Shown one piece after another: positions 34,638-47,094 of a stretch of 64,000 nucleotides of DNA (the stretch's first letter is position 1; every line of letters begins with the position of its first letter). The notes under the pieces were generated by a model. That model did not search any database and was not told the DNA's origin. It saw only the letters and a program-made list of their open reading frames with translations. Source of the stretch: Plicaturopsis crispa FD-325 SS-3 (lineage: Eukaryota; Basidiomycota; Agaricomycetes; Amylocorticiales; Amylocorticiaceae). The translations under genes and the position numbers were made by a program. The stretch spans positions 442,493 to 506,492 of the forward strand of contig KN832557.1 of the NCBI GenBank assembly GCA_000827205.1, given 5' to 3'.

Positions 34638-36836
34638 ATGTCGGACCCCTCACCGCTTTCATCTCCGGATACCCCTTCGCCACCGAGGACACCTTCCAAT
34701 CTATACCAGAACAGTATCGATCCAGATGCGAAATGGCTCGTGCAAAAATTTGGAGGGACGAGCGTAGGGAAATTCGCGGTCAAGATAGCGCAAGACATCG
34801 TCTCGTTCGTATCATGACCACATGCAACCAGGCGACGTGACAATTGACGTGCATTTACAGAGACTATGTCGAGCAACACAAGGTTGCTATCGTGTGCTCA
34901 GCGCGGTCTGGCTCGACCAAGGCGCTGGGCACTACGAACCTGCTGCTTCGCGCAGCGTCGGAAGCCCTTCAGCGGCCCACGAATAAATCTGCCAGCACAC
35001 CAGGAGCGCTGACTCCTATCGCTAGCAACCTCTTCGGCCGCGTGAACCGCAGCTCAAACTCTCCTCCGGACCCGGGCAGCCCCCGCGTACAGCCCAGATC
35101 CCCCACCCGCTCCCAGTCTATATCGTCGTTGGCCATGTCTCAAGCCGACCAATTCGAGCCCGAATTTTACAAAACAGTGGACCTTCTGCGTCAGGAGCAT
35201 CTATGCGCTGCGAGGGAGTCTGTCAAGAATAGAGATATTCTGGTTGAATTAGAGGAAGAAATAGAGAGGGATTGTGAATGGCTACGATCTTTCTTATTTG
35301 CTGCTCAGGTACGCCAAATTTTTTTCCTCGTGGCGATCGAGTATTGAACAACTCTCCTGAATTTCCCCAGGTTATAGACGAAATATCTCCGAGATCTAAA
35401 GACAGTATCATTGGGCTAGGCGAACGCTTAGCGTGTAAAATAATCACCGCCGTCCTTCGTGATCAGGTCAGCCCGCATCCCTCCAACCCAGCACATCTTT
35501 TCACTCACACCGAATTTTCCAGGGCATCGATGCGGAGTATGTGTCATTAGAAAACGTCGTCCCCAATTTCGACGACAGCGATCCAAAATCTGGCCTCTTA
35601 GACCAAGCATTCTACGACAGAGTCGCAGAAGCAGTTGGGGAGAGGGTCAGTCAATGCGGCCCCGGAAGAGTTCCCGTCGTCACCGGTTCGTGATCTCGCA
35701 TCCCATCCTCTTAACATTCCGCCCCTCAACCACAATCTCCTTCGCACTCGCAGGCTTCTTCGGCCCCGTTCCTGGGTCTTTACTCACGCAGGTCGGACGC
35801 GGGTACACCGATCTACTCTCCGCGCTCCTTGCAGCCGGCCTCTCTGCCTCGGAGCTGCAAATCTGGAAAGAAGTAGACGGCATATTCACCGCAGACCCGC
35901 GGAAGGTCCCTACAGCGCGCCTCATCCCCATTATCTCCCCCGAGGAGGCGGCTGAGCTGACGTACTACGGCAGCGAGGTCGTGCACCCGTTCACTATGGA
36001 GCAGGTACGTCGTCCGACTCGCATCCAGCCCCAGACCAAATTGACGATTGTGCCAGGTCATACGACGAAAAATACCCATACGCATAAAGAATGTGGACAA
36101 CCCCAAAGGCGGAGGCACAGTCATACATCCCGACCCAGACATCGACGCCTCGCCCGTCCTCGAAGGGATCGCCGCGCCACTGCTAAACGGCCTCCCCGAA
36201 ACGCTATCCCTCCAAGCCCTCAACGAGCCGGCGATCGTCGACAATCTGAACGTAGTGAAGAAATTCCCGACGGCCGTGACGATCAAGGACCACATCCTCG
36301 TGCTGAACGTGAACTCGAACCGCAAGAGCGTGTCGCATGGCTTCCTCGCGGGCATATTCGGCACGCTGGACCGGTACGGGGTCGTTGTGGACTTGATCAG
36401 CACCAGCGAGGTCTACGTGAGCATGGCCATCGACGACGGGATCGCCAAAAAGCTCCTCGATCGGCTCGTCACCGAGCTCAGGAAATCCGGCACCGTGCGT
36501 CCCCCTCCTCCACCCTCTCTGTTATCTATTAGCGCCCCTCGACTGACTGATTACTTTTTCGATGGATGAACACAGGTGTCCGTAGTCTCGCAGATGGCGA
36601 TCCTATCCTTAGTGGGGAAGCAGATGCGCAACATGGTGGGCATCGCGGGGCGCATGTTCGCGACGCTGGCGCAGGGGAACGTGAACATCGAGATGATCAG
36701 CCAGGGCGCGAACGAGATCAACATCAGCTGCGTCATCGACGGGCGCGACGCCGTCAAGGCGCTCAACCTCATACACCAGACGTGTCTGCAGATTAAGCCG
36801 GAGGGCGCGCGCGGGCGAGGTGGGTTCTTGTTCTAG
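34638..36836 (+). CDS. HOM3: Aspartokinase
   Basis: Phosphorylates aspartate, the first step toward threonine, methionine and isoleucine in the cytosol. The spliced product is 607 aa, with the amino-acid kinase signature VQKFGGTSVGK near the N-terminus, VCSARSGSTKALGTTNLLLR, then GRGYTDLLSALLAAGL, LQIWKEVDGIFTADPRKVP and LTYYGSEVVHPFTMEQ. Two ACT domains follow, one containing ILVLNVNSNRKSVSHGFLAG and one containing MVGIAGRMFATLAQGNVNIE, where threonine feedback inhibition would act. A Ser/Pro-rich insert (about residues 85-140) is typical of fungal enzymes. Seven exons: 34638-34804, 34861-35308, 35371-35466, 35523-35685, 35754-36004, 36057-36494, 36576-36836. All junctions are in phase. Confidence 0.96.
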
Positions 36837-37274
36837 ACGGGGTGATGCCTTGACTTGTCTCTAACCGACTTTTGTAACGTTACGCAGTTGGACCTTGGTT
36901 GTTTTGAATCTGGTACATAGGTAGATGTTTTTCTTGACACACTGGCAGTCCGGGGACATTTTTTTCTTGTATTTGTCTCACTACTGTAGCGGACTCATGC
37001 ACCACACACTCACCACACGTCCATCTATCATCCACTACTAAATTTATTGTTTGTCTCTTTCTCGAGGATCGTGAACATGACCCATCCAAGATCTGAAATT
37101 GTGAAGCTCAAGGACTTGACAATGAAGGGGAGGAGGCCGGGGTGTTGGAAGCCGAAAAGTAAGGAAACGCGTCGCGTCCACGGTCAACAAACGAGGGTGA
37201 ACGCTATAAACGAGCACCATATCAAGGCTCGCGTTTCCCCGAACAGCACGACAAAAACTGCGTGTAGTGGACCA
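36837..37274. other. Convergent 3' region of HOM3 and VPS33
   Basis: Contains the 3' UTRs of two converging genes. No other feature seen. Confidence 0.5.
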
Positions 37275-39988
37275 TTAGATTCCTGCTTCCTTGGGACCTG
37301 AAACCGCCCTTCCGACACCTGCAATTCCTTCCACAATACTGGCGCCACTGATGATTCCAGTGGTAGCGATGAGGAATCTCCGGCCTGAAACTTCCATCAA
37401 TACACAAAACAGTGTCGGAAACGCAAGGAGCAAGTAGTCACCTTTGTTCTGCCTCCCAACCCACCGCAAAGCCGCAATCTCGGTGTACGTGCAGCCGCCG
37501 AGGAAGAACACAACAGTGGTGGTGGTTTGTCCGTGTGGATGCACTACATGGACGAGCGTTTCTATCAGTCTAGGGTGTAACGGAATGCAGAGATAGAAAT
37601 GCTCACAAATCGAGGCCATAGAATGAGGTGCGTTATCTGCTCCGCCAGGGCCTTTTTGCAATATATCAAACGTCTCCCCGGGGATGCTCGTCAAAACGTC
37701 CTCAAAGCCTTTCCAGCCAACGATCGGATGGGCCTGCACTTTCCCCATACTCAAGCCTGTGTTTTTACCCTTTCCATCTGCACTGTCTGCTCCGGATTTC
37801 TCCTTCTCCGCCGGGTTGCTGATGACGCCGCCTTTTTGCGCAACACATTGCACGAGGCGCACACTGATAGGTGCGTAGCCAGAGTAGGTGAAGCTGATGT
37901 CGTTCTCGACCTCATCGAGCGCCTCGGGGTTGTCGTCAATGAGGAGGCGAAGCGATTTCCGAAGCGCTGCAAAAGGGTACTTCGTCGCAGCTACGGTTGG
38001 TGGCGTCGACACAGGAAGAGGGACAGGGAGTAAAATCGACAATGGTGGAGCCGCCAGTGAGAGTAGGAGGGGCAAGAAATTATAACCGTAAGCTTGAAGA
38101 ATTTCATGCTTGATGTGCTCGAGTGTCTTCGCCTTTATACCTCCTGTGGTGATGCTGGCGAGGCAGAGCAATCGAATAACCGTCTGCATGTCGGCACCTT
38201 GGGCAATCATGTCCTCAATGGCGGTTACTTGGCCCGACACATCGTACGAGGCCAACAGATCTATGCCATTATGTCCAGTGAGCATGGTCCGGATACACAC
38301 CAATGTCTTCACTTACTTTGTTGGATCTCGAGGGACTTGTTGAACTGCTCAGTCCGGGTCATTGGGACCAATAGCTCCGAAAGGCCGGTATCTGTGCGAA
38401 TTCAGTGCTCTGACCCATCGGAACGAGGGAGTACACCTACGGAGCCGTAATGCCTGATGCTCGCTCTGGAGTCCGCCCAACTTGCCTACAAAATCTCGAA
38501 GCTGCGCTACTGTTTTCGCCTGTAGTCGAGCCTTCAAACGATGCGCACATTAGTATGGAGGAGCATCCACCGTACGGTAGACATACCTTGTAGTCCTCGT
38601 CTAGACGGCGAGCAGTGCTATTCAGCCGCTTCCCTACCGAGGAGAAATTTAAGTCTCGCATCTCGGCAAATAAGGGATCAGTTTCGGGTGTGAGGTGATG
38701 CTTCCTCTTCTTCTCCTTGCTCAACGAGACGACTGGCGCCGTTGAGCTTGGGGCCGAGGACGCAGCAGGGTTCGCAGGATCAGGGGCAGAGGGAGGAGTA
38801 AGCAGGGAGATGGGGAGTTCTACGTGGGCTGGCAATTCAACAATTATATGTGTGTCCTGCTCAGACCCGACACAAGTCACTCACAGTTCTTGATGCCAAT
38901 GAGCTCGTCAATGAGGCCCTCGTAGGTGAGTTGGGTCAGTAACGGAGTGATCATGTCGACCCGTCGATCCAAGACGATAAGGGAGTCGATTTTCTCCGAA
39001 TTGGCGACCAAGGTATCAGGTGTAGTAGCCGATGGTGGTTGTTGGCGAGTTAGAAGAGTAGCTAATCGCTAAGACGTGTTAGCGATGTACCCACTTAAGG
39101 CGGAAGAGAATACTCACAGACGCGTAGTCTCCCTTTCCTACTATTCGTGGAAACCGGCCGTACAGTTTCTGTAGTGTAGCCAACGCTTGGGCAGAGTCAA
39201 ATACGACGGTCTCATCACCATCCTTGTAATTCAAATTATTAGACTCGGTAAACATTTGGACGAATTGACTCACCACCCATATTTCTTTGAAAGCGTTGTC
39301 ATTTTCCAACGATATGACGTCGTCAGCTATTGGGATGAACTGTAGGTTGTAAGAAGAGATGGTAACATCTCCGAGAACTCCTTCTTCCTCGAGGATACGA
39401 GTGACGAGGGTCGAAGTCCGTGGCACAAGCAGTAGGGTATATGTGTGCTTCAGAGATTCCCGTACGTGTCGTTTAATCTGATCTTGAAGCAACGGGGGGT
39501 TTGAATACATACACGAGTCCGAGTATTACTTGCATCTACGCACCCGCTATGATCTTGACGTGCTTTATTGAAGGGCGACACAAATACACTATATTGGTCG
39601 TCGTGGACGAGAGTGGGCCGGGTTCAAGCCAGAACATCTTGTCAACGCCATGATGCTATTCCCCGCGTTCAGTGTCAGTGAGTCTCATATTGACAGCTCG
39701 ATGATGGCCACTAACCTTCAGAAGCGCGACGTCGGTAATCAGTCCAAGCGGCCCTGCTAAGGAGGTGTCGAGAACTAGCGTCTTTGCGCCATTGACCTGT
39801 AAGAAAGACGCGTCGTTGAGTCTACTCTGAGACCATCCGCTAGAGTAGAGATTCCGTACCGAGTTGAACGCATCTATGAGGGCTTTCTTTCCAAGTTCCT
39901 TTAACAAATTGACATCCAAAGCGGCCTCGTTCTCCTGTTCGGTCCTAGATGCATGTTCTTCGGAAACAGACGCAGATGCGGCAGCCAT
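37275..39988 (-). CDS. VPS33: Vacuolar protein sorting protein 33 (Sec1/Munc18 family, HOPS/CORVET subunit)
   Basis: SM protein that clasps SNAREs for fusion at the vacuole and late endosome as part of HOPS and CORVET. The spliced product is 697 aa. Diagnostic segments are [84 protein letters not shown] and [19 protein letters not shown]. Twelve exons: 39860-39988, 39716-39796, 39544-39655, 39274-39482, 39118-39222, 38885-39068, 38587-38828, 38441-38531, 38317-38391, 37607-38260, 37442-37543, 37275-37384. The intron at 37544-37606 is chosen because reading through would add a stretch foreign to the family. It shares a divergent promoter region with the ChAPs gene. Confidence 0.94.
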
Positions 39989-40384
39989 AGTTGAGCAACG
40001 CGGGGTAAGTGAATCGAGAGTGCGACCACTCAGGACAGTGCGTTCCCAGAATTTCGAGGTTGTCTTCGTCTGGTATTCCCCGGTTTGATTCTATCGTGTT
40101 GAGACCGCGCCTTTACTTGGTGCAGCAGCCAGCTGGAGTAGAACGAGGATGTTTATCGGGCCTCGCAGTCGAAGTCCACTAGCTGGATTTCCGAAATAAG
40201 TGACACCCTTTAGGGATTTACTGACCGTGGGAATATCACTTTGTAGACGTTGTGCCATCTCGTTCACAAACACGTCTACATTTCCCGACGCGTTTCTTGA
40301 TCAACGGCTTTCCGATCATACACCGCCATATTGAACGGATAGCGCACTACTTGACCCTCACATTGTCGCAGAAATTCACCCGCT
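39989..40384. other. Divergent promoter region of VPS33 and the ChAPs gene
   Basis: A 396-bp shared upstream region of two secretory-pathway genes. No distinct binding site recognised. Confidence 0.5.
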
Positions 40385-43204
40385 ATGGCAGAGGCGTCCT
40401 TCAAAGACGTCCCTGAGCTCTTCGAGGTACGGCAATGGCTCTAATATCTTGCCTGGAAACGGCGTCTAACCGCATCCTCAGGTTGAACTGGGAGAATCGT
40501 TGACAGCACGGACGGAAGCGCTCTGTAGGTATTCGCGCTCGATCCTCGAAACGTGTGCTGAGATGCACTTGTTTCACGGCAGCTACATTCAGGGAGCTTG
40601 GACCGCCAGACTTATGCCATGTCGTTAAGAGTACAGGACGCAGTGGGACACGCGACGTAGGATTTACCAAGTTTACCGTGTTTCGGCTGCACTGAACAAA
40701 CCTGCTGATAGTTGGGCTCTTACCACTACGTCTCTGGTGTCGACGCCTCGTCCTCCGCGTCTCTCGCTGCATACATCAACTCCCTGACATACTCCATTGA
40801 GGACAACTCTGCTTGGTTCGGGAAGAGTGCGACGTGGAAAGTTCGGAGCGGATGCTACTGGTGCGTGTATGCTAGTCGTGGATGCTTATCAGTGAGCTCA
40901 CAATCGCGGGACAGTTGCTTCAACGCATTTTCGAGAGTGGACATACGCGTAGACGTGAAGATACCCGGAGGTGTAAAGGCGTGGGTGATAGATCTACGCG
41001 GCGAAAGGTGAGTACCACGGCTTCGCCTATTATCGAGGTTAAGACTCTCGAAACGCAGACACGAACCGACGCCTGAAATATGGCAAGAAACCTACGTATC
41101 CGCGCTTCTGCGCGCAATACTTTACTCTGACGACCCTACTTATCACCTCGACGCCTACCGCAAGCTCGACCCTATCACCACCCTTGAGGGCGAACTTCGA
41201 TTCCTCCAAGCTGTAGAAGCTTTGTTCCTAAAAGGTGGCTTTTCTCCCCTGCGTAACGGTACGGTCGTTGACGTCACAGCAACCAGGATGGCAGGTCGGG
41301 TCAGACCCCGAGATCCAAGTCGCTACCGTTGTATCCAATCATCTGACGGCAGGCGTGATGAAGTACTTTGGAGACAGTGGGCGGTACCAGCAGCCAGCTA
41401 ACTTATTCGAAAAATTATCCGCGCGGGAGCCGGAAATCGCGTCCCTTCTCGCGCAAAGCTACATCGGCATGAGTGAGCATCGTAATTCCTCGACTCCGTA
41501 CATCACGCTGACCAATTCCGCACAGACGAGGAGGTCAAGGCGGTCCAAATCATGTCAGTTGCTTTGAAACAGACGCCACAATCGTACACGCTACTCCACG
41601 TGCAGTGCGACTTTCTGCGGTCGAAAGGCCGTAATGACTGGGCCCTGAAATTGGCCCGACAGGCCGTCAACTGCGCGCCGAGCGAGTTTGTCACCTGGGA
41701 GAAACTCACCGAACTGTATATTGACCTCGGAGAATACGAATCAGTAAGAGCTTATCTGAGCAGTTTTTCCATTCCAGCTAACCCAAGTGGGTCAGGCATT
41801 GTTAACGCTTAACTCGTGTCCCATGTTCACATTCAACGGTCGAGATGCGCACCGAAACATCACCCCCGCCCGTGTGCACCTTCCATTCCAGCGCCTAATA
41901 GGCGATATTCTACCAGAGAAAGTTAAGACAGAAGATGATGAGGTATGCTAGTTTCAATTTCCGAGTAGCATTCGGTCCTCACAAACGAACTCTAGGCCGA
42001 TCCGGCACTCCAGCGCCTCCCCGCCCCAGGCCTCCGTGGTACATGGGCACGAGCATATGCTCTACTCACACGTCTTGTCTCGCACATCGGGTGGGACGAG
42101 CTACTGAAGACGCGGAGCTCCGTATTCGTTATGGAGGAAGAGTATCGCATGCAAAAGGCGCAAGGCGATTTTAGCAATGCATCTGCGCCTGTCATTCACG
42201 AAGACGGGACCGTTGATACCTCACGGGACTCCACGCGATCGGAGGGAACGACGTTGGCAAATCCTGGCGAGGCTGATGACGATGCGTCAACCCGGGGGCA
42301 GGTCGATACACCTAACTCCTCAAATCAAAACGGCCTGGACGTCGGTATTCCGGAGATCAGAGTGTCTACCGAGTCCGATGTGGAGCGGGAGACTCGGAAT
42401 GCGGACAAGGCCAAGGCACCCGCAAACGGGGACGCACAACAAAATGGCGATGTGCCGGGCGTAGGCGATGGTTTGGAGAAACCTAGGCAGGCTGCTGCAG
42501 GAGAAGGCGAGCAGACTGACGGTGCTGAGCCCCCCAGTCCCTCTCCCCAAGAGCCTTTCTCGTTCAGCAACAAGCGGTTGTGCGAACGATGGCTCGATAA
42601 TCTGTTCATGGTCCTGTATGAGGTAACAAATCCCCTAAGTTGCTAAGTTGCCACGCGTTGTTCCACGTCGCTGATACGTCTCGTAGGATTTGCGCGTCTG
42701 GACAATCTACAGAGCCGAAGTTGCGCATTTCAAAACGCAGCACGTTGCATACCGCAAAACGGGCATGGAGTGGGAGATACTGGGTGACCTAGGCCTGCGG
42801 TTACATCACAAGGAGGACGCGAAAGAAGCCTACCAGCGCTGCCTGGATACGCCGCGGTATTCCCTCAAGCCCTGGGCGAAACTCATGGAAATGTACGCGG
42901 AGGAAGGTGATATCCAGCGGTGTATTCAGACTGCCATCCGCGTGGCCGCATACCAGTACTCCGAGTACACCGAGATGACGGTATGGTTATCTTTGTCGTG
43001 CATGCGGAGTTCGTCGCACTGACTGGTCATGTTTAGTACCCAACTCTCATCGCACGTTGCTTTTTCAAGCTCGGGCAAATACATGGACACGGGAAGATCT
43101 CTTTCACACTGTTAAGCATGGGCCTCCCGGATCCTATTCTCAAAATCATGGACAGTTACCTGCAGTATGGGAAGGTATTCAAAGTGGAGGGCTATGATTT
43201 CTGA
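40385..43204 (+). CDS. ChAPs family protein (Chs5-Arf1-binding; Bch1/Bud7/Chs6-like)
   Basis: Cargo adaptor of the exomer complex at the trans-Golgi, which exports selected membrane proteins such as chitin synthase III in yeast. The spliced product is 738 aa. It starts MAEASFKDVPELFEVELGES and shows LGPPDLCHVVKSTG, SYHYVSGVDASSSASLAAYI, NAFSRVDIRVDVKIPGGV, then TPR-like helical repeats (LLAQSYIGMNEEVKAVQIM, KGRNDWALKLARQAVNCAP) and FTFNGRDAHR. Near residue 460 a disordered acidic insert interrupts the repeats; the end reads LSMGLPDPILKIMDSYLQYG. Twelve exons: 40385-40426, 40482-40524, 40583-40656, 40712-40860, 40915-41007, 41059-41234, 41287-41472, 41526-41743, 41796-41942, 41996-42622, 42687-42980, 43037-43204. 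The yeast paralogue cannot be assigned. Confidence 0.92.
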
Positions 43205-43618
43205 TCCTGTCTGTTCGCTTTTTTGGACTGACGGTGTTGTTTGTTTCCCCCTTTGTTGATTGGTGAACTATCACTCCCGGTTGAATAATTCCCTCCATAT
43301 ATATTGATTTGCGTTTGACTGGCGTAACCAAGTTGAATCTGGCGGAAGGACTTAGAAAAAACATTTGAGATGTTTGCTGGTAGAGTTGAAGTTGGGATGA
43401 TCGGAGATCCGGGGCGATCGCGGGGGCGGCTCGTGAAAGCAGTCTGACGTCGACCGTTAGTAGATTTGGTCCCACCACTTTCCTTGACCAGCGTCCTTCC
43501 CATCTATCTGCATTGACTACCTATATCGCTCTTAGCTTGCGATATCGGTTGACTGCGATCTGCTGAACGGGAACCGGTTTAGATTCAGATCCGCGCACAT
43601 TGACAGTGCCACATATAC
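43205..43618. other. Intergenic region, ChAPs 3' end to coiled-coil gene promoter
   Basis: Both neighbours are on the plus strand. No element recognised. Confidence 0.5.
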
Positions 43619-44932
43619 ATGTCGGATTCGCCTCCTCCTAGGCGCCTCTCGACGGCCAGTACCGGGAGCAAACGCGAAGAAGACCTCATTAATGCCTACG
43701 AGGCTGAGGAGGAACGCATCATCAATGTATTGTCGAGGAAACTGGAGCAGGTGTGTCAATGTTACGAATGATAGGGTTGACTGTGATATTAACAGTCTTC
43801 TAGCTGCGGGAGGACAAAATTGGCTTAGAGAATGCTCTCGAGGCCGAGTCTGAATCCCATGTGAACAGGCTTAGTCGGGAGCTCTCCGCCCTGCGCCATG
43901 CACAGCAGCAGCAGCAGCTTGCGAATGCAAATGGTGGTGTCAGCGGATCTCCCGAGTCGAGAGTCGGCTTGCAGGCATTCATAAATGCCAACGACCCAAG
44001 CATGCCTAGTGCCGATGCAATGCTAGAGGCCATGCGCAGGGAAAACGAGCATCTAAGGAATAGGCTGGTCGACACAGAGAGGGATTACATTCGAATAACG
44101 AGACTCAATGAAATCTACCGGGAGGAGCTCATCGAGCACCGGCGACGGGTGAGCGCATTGCAGTTTCGAGTTCAGCGTTTTGCTTACCAGCGCTATAAAG
44201 CTTGGACTACCTGTAGATAATTTAATTGGCCTGCCATCCGCCGCAGACCCGTACTCCCAGCCGACGCACCGGAGATCGTCGTCGTCGAGCTTCTCGTCGC
44301 CCTCTACCTCTGTACTTGTTCTTCCTTCTCATGCGTCCCGACCACCCCACGGTGTCCCTATTCCACGGCCGCCGTCACAGATCCACCGGCCAAGCAATAA
44401 CCATGCCTCAGGCGCGGACACCCCATTATCACACTCTCCGTCTTCCTCAGATTCGCCATTCCCCTTTTCACCAGAAAATTCCGTTAATCCTGCAAGCTTT
44501 GTCAGTCAAAACACGAATGCCACCACCCCGCCATCGTCTGCGTCTCTCAATTCAAACCCGCCGCACCCGTATCATGTGGGTCAGTCGCGGCAACTATCCT
44601 ACCCTTCCGTGCCTCCACCGTCGTTGTCGTCGTCATTCGGGTCTCCGAATGTCGCCTATCACATACCTCATCGAGACCCTTCCTTGTCACCCATCGAACC
44701 CTTGAGCCGGCGGGGCTCTGGCCACAGGCGTGGCAGCCTAGACCGACGAACTGGCGAGTCCGGGAATTTCAGCCGTACTCATAGTCGGCGGGAGAGTGTC
44801 GAGAGGGGTGCACGGGTAGCTGAGACGGGTACGCTGATTAACCGCAGCCGCGCGGGCAGTCAAAACCTTCCAACGACAGCAGAGGCGCCGGTGGCAGCGA
44901 ACCTGGTGAACGGTGCTATCAACCGCCTATGA
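43619..44932 (+). CDS. Coiled-coil protein with Ser/Pro-rich tail, function unknown
   Basis: Predicted 402-aa protein, family not recognised. Exons: 43619-43750, 43804-44148, 44201-44932. The N-terminal half is a heptad-rich coiled coil (EEERIINVLSRKLEQLRED, ESHVNRLSRELSALRHAQQ, MRRENEHLRNRLVDTERDYI), ending in the compact motif IYREELIEHRRRLGLPVDNL that spans the second intron and looks conserved. The C-terminal half is disordered and full of Ser, Pro and Arg, with several SRRxS and SLSP-type phosphorylation-like sites. A short Gln run (HAQQQQQL) sits in the coil. No membrane segment. A structural or scaffold role in cell polarity or cytoskeleton would fit the architecture, but this is inference. 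Confidence 0.85.
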
Positions 44933-45134
44933 ACGGACTTGTGCAGGGCTTCGTCTATCTTGTTGCGTATAGCCTATTGTATATTGTACGTGTCTATGTA
45001 CACAACTAGTTTCCCTTCGTCCAACAACGCGTCTAACGAGTGAAGTCGGTCCATCACCAGGCAGCGAGTTACCCTGGTGCACTCCGCTCTCCCACTCGGA
45101 CACCATGTACCTTCCACCGCTGTCCTCCAGGTTC

Positions 45135-45142
45135 TATATAAG
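45135..45142 (+). promoter_or_regulatory. Upstream TATA box (HSP20 gene)
   Basis: TATATAAG about 310 nt before the ATG. It could drive a longer transcript or be unused. Confidence 0.35.
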
Positions 45143-45283
45143 TCGCCAGCGACTTACTGTGACGGTCATCGCTCAGCGCTCAGCTCTCTTTTTTTTTGCA
45201 TGAACGCGGCGAACTGGTGGACACCACGAGGAACACGGCATTAATATCGTGTGGTTGTGCACCGCCTCCCGACGTGCGCGTAA

Positions 45284-45300
45284 GTAATCGGGCCGATTAC
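45284..45300. promoter_or_regulatory. 17-nt interrupted palindrome upstream of HSP20
   Basis: GTAATCGG, one central G, then CCGATTAC: perfect 8-nt arms about 103 nt upstream of the proximal TATA box. The symmetry suits a dimeric DNA-binding protein. The protein that might bind is unknown. Confidence 0.35.
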
Positions 45301-45402
45301 GGCTTCAAAATTACTATAAATGGAATATCCGCGGCGGCGCGCCTCCATCTGCGTTGTCCTGCGGCGCCGGCTTTGTGCGTCGTGGTGAGTCAAACCGACG
45401 CC

Positions 45403-45410
45403 TATAAAAG
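45403..45410 (+). promoter_or_regulatory. Proximal TATA box (HSP20 gene)
   Basis: TATAAAAG 48 nt before the ATG, a canonical match and spacing. It is the likely main core promoter of a strongly inducible gene. Confidence 0.6.
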
Positions 45411-45450
45411 CGGTGCGCGCAGCGTTCGTGGCGCTTTCATTCCTACATCC

Positions 45451-46613
45451 ATGATTGAAATGTCTTACCCATACCAGAATTATTCTGATCCCTCAACGCC
45501 AGTGTATCCTTGGGAAGTTGATATCGCGACCGTAGAGCAGCAGCAACATCAAGCAGCGCGACGCCAGCAACAGCAACAGCAAGTACACGCGCAACCCCAA
45601 GTTCACCCACAACACGCGCAGCACATCATGCAACAGCAACCATATGAGTCGCTCCCTCTTCCAGAACGTATTGTGCCCAGTCAGAGTCTGCGTGAGGTCG
45701 GGCACAGCAATGAGCCAGTACACTTGCACCCCATCGCTGAGGAAAGGTCAGAGGGCGACGAGGTGCGGCACCACAAGCCCGATATCCATATTGACACTGG
45801 GTCCAGGGCTAGCACCAGCCCTTCCGCGGCATCGACAAGCACCATCGGCCCTATACGGGTCTCACCAACGACGCGTTCCCATCATCAGGCTGCGCTCCAT
45901 CCATATCGACGACCGACTAGCGCGACCAGCGGGCGACAGCGGATGGGTGAGCAGGAGCACACGAGATTCATGGGTCCAAGTCAGGCATCCGGGTCGTCGA
46001 TACCACCCCATGTCGCGCCGCCCCCGCCCCCAGTGCGCATCCCGAGTCATGGCTCGAATCTCCGTTCCACGAGGTACGGCATTCACGCTCTATCACGCGT
46101 CGCTTTGTGAACACCCTCCTATTTTTCTGTCAGCTCTCCCGTCACCGCCATCGGGCGCACGAGCGCTATGCCTGGGCCATTTCCAGCTGCGGAGTCACGT
46201 CGATTTGGCATTCGGAGTGATATCCACTATGATGCTGAAAAGCAACTACTGACAGTGATGCTCGAGCTGCCCGGGCTTCAAAAGAGTGACATGAAGATCT
46301 CCCTGTCAACGTGCATCTACAACAGAGTGCGGCATGTTCAAGTCTCTGGCGTTAGTAAACCCGTGTTCCCTGAAGATGGCTACGCTGTCAGAGAGCGGAA
46401 GTTTGGCATGTTCTCGAGGTCGTTCGTCGTGCCGTCGGATACGAAGGTGAGCCGTCCGTTATCAAGGTCTTGTGTGTCAAGGTGCTGAAACTGCGTCCTT
46501 GTTTCTAGCCTGAGGATATATCTGCTGAGATGGAACATGGAATTCTCATACTGAGGATAGCGTGCGGCGCACCTGCACTGTCTGAAGATCGCCAAGAGAT
46601 CGCTATTCGATGA
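45451..46613 (+). CDS. Small heat-shock protein, HSP20/alpha-crystallin family, with long Gln-rich N-terminus
   Basis: ATP-independent holdase chaperone of 346 aa, far longer than a minimal small HSP (150-200 aa). The first ~225 residues are disordered: Gln/His-rich near the start (ATVEQQQHQAARRQQQQQQ, encoded by CAG/CAA repeats), then Ser/Thr/Pro-rich. The alpha-crystallin domain follows (FGIRSDIHYDAEKQLLTVML, ELPGLQKSDMKISLSTCIYN, RERKFGMFSRSFVVPSDTKP, ISAEMEHGILILRI). The tail EIAIR is a version of the C-terminal IxI-type anchor. Three exons: 45451-46073, 46134-46446, 46509-46613. The start was chosen as the first ATG after the proximal TATA box; a second ATG lies three codons later (MIEMSY). 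Confidence 0.92.
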
Positions 46614-47094
46614 AGCATGTGAGCCTCGCGTCGCGCGCCCGCCATCCGTCAGATGTCAGGTCACCAGGAGTGGCGGGCCTCAAGACTTCAAGCCCTCAAG
46701 CCGACAAGCATATCCCTCTCATTTTGAAAAACTGTCCCCCGTTTCATCGACTGGACTTTCTTGCACCAATATATATCTACGTCTCTCCATTATACCTTTA
46801 TCCATATCTTTGCCCTCGATTTCTCTTGCTCACCATCTTGTCTTCTAGTATCTGGTATCCCGTATATAATCGAAATCCCCTAACGTTGTGTAGCGCTATA
46901 GTTCGCGTGCTGATACGGTACTTGACAGGCACAGGCCGAATGCATAAAATAGTTGTTTGATAGCAGTTTTTTGCTCAGTGTCCAGTCCTCAGTGCTTGCG
47001 AGAAAGCAAAGTGGGATGTTTTACATGTCAATTCCAATTTTCAATCGAAAGCAAACAAGACGGACTAGCAAAGCAAAAGAGAAAGCACCATGAT
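46614..47094. other. Convergent 3' region of HSP20 and Derlin genes
   Basis: No feature recognised; presumed 3' UTRs and terminators. Confidence 0.5.

Larger units (their letters stand above)
44933..45450. other. 518-bp upstream region of the HSP20 gene
   Basis: Holds the 3' end of the coiled-coil gene and the small heat-shock gene promoter, with two TATA boxes and an interrupted palindrome listed separately. Clean heat-shock elements (alternating nGAAn/nTTCn) were not found by eye. Confidence 0.55.

Noticed and set aside
35459-36532. 357-codon plus-strand frame over HOM3
   Set aside because: It runs through introns in a frame different from the aspartokinase exons and has an Arg-rich, low-quality composition.
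37544-37606. Read-through of this segment as VPS33 coding sequence
   Set aside because: It is open in frame, but it has a GTGAGC donor and TAG acceptor, and its residues do not fit the family, so it is treated as an intron.
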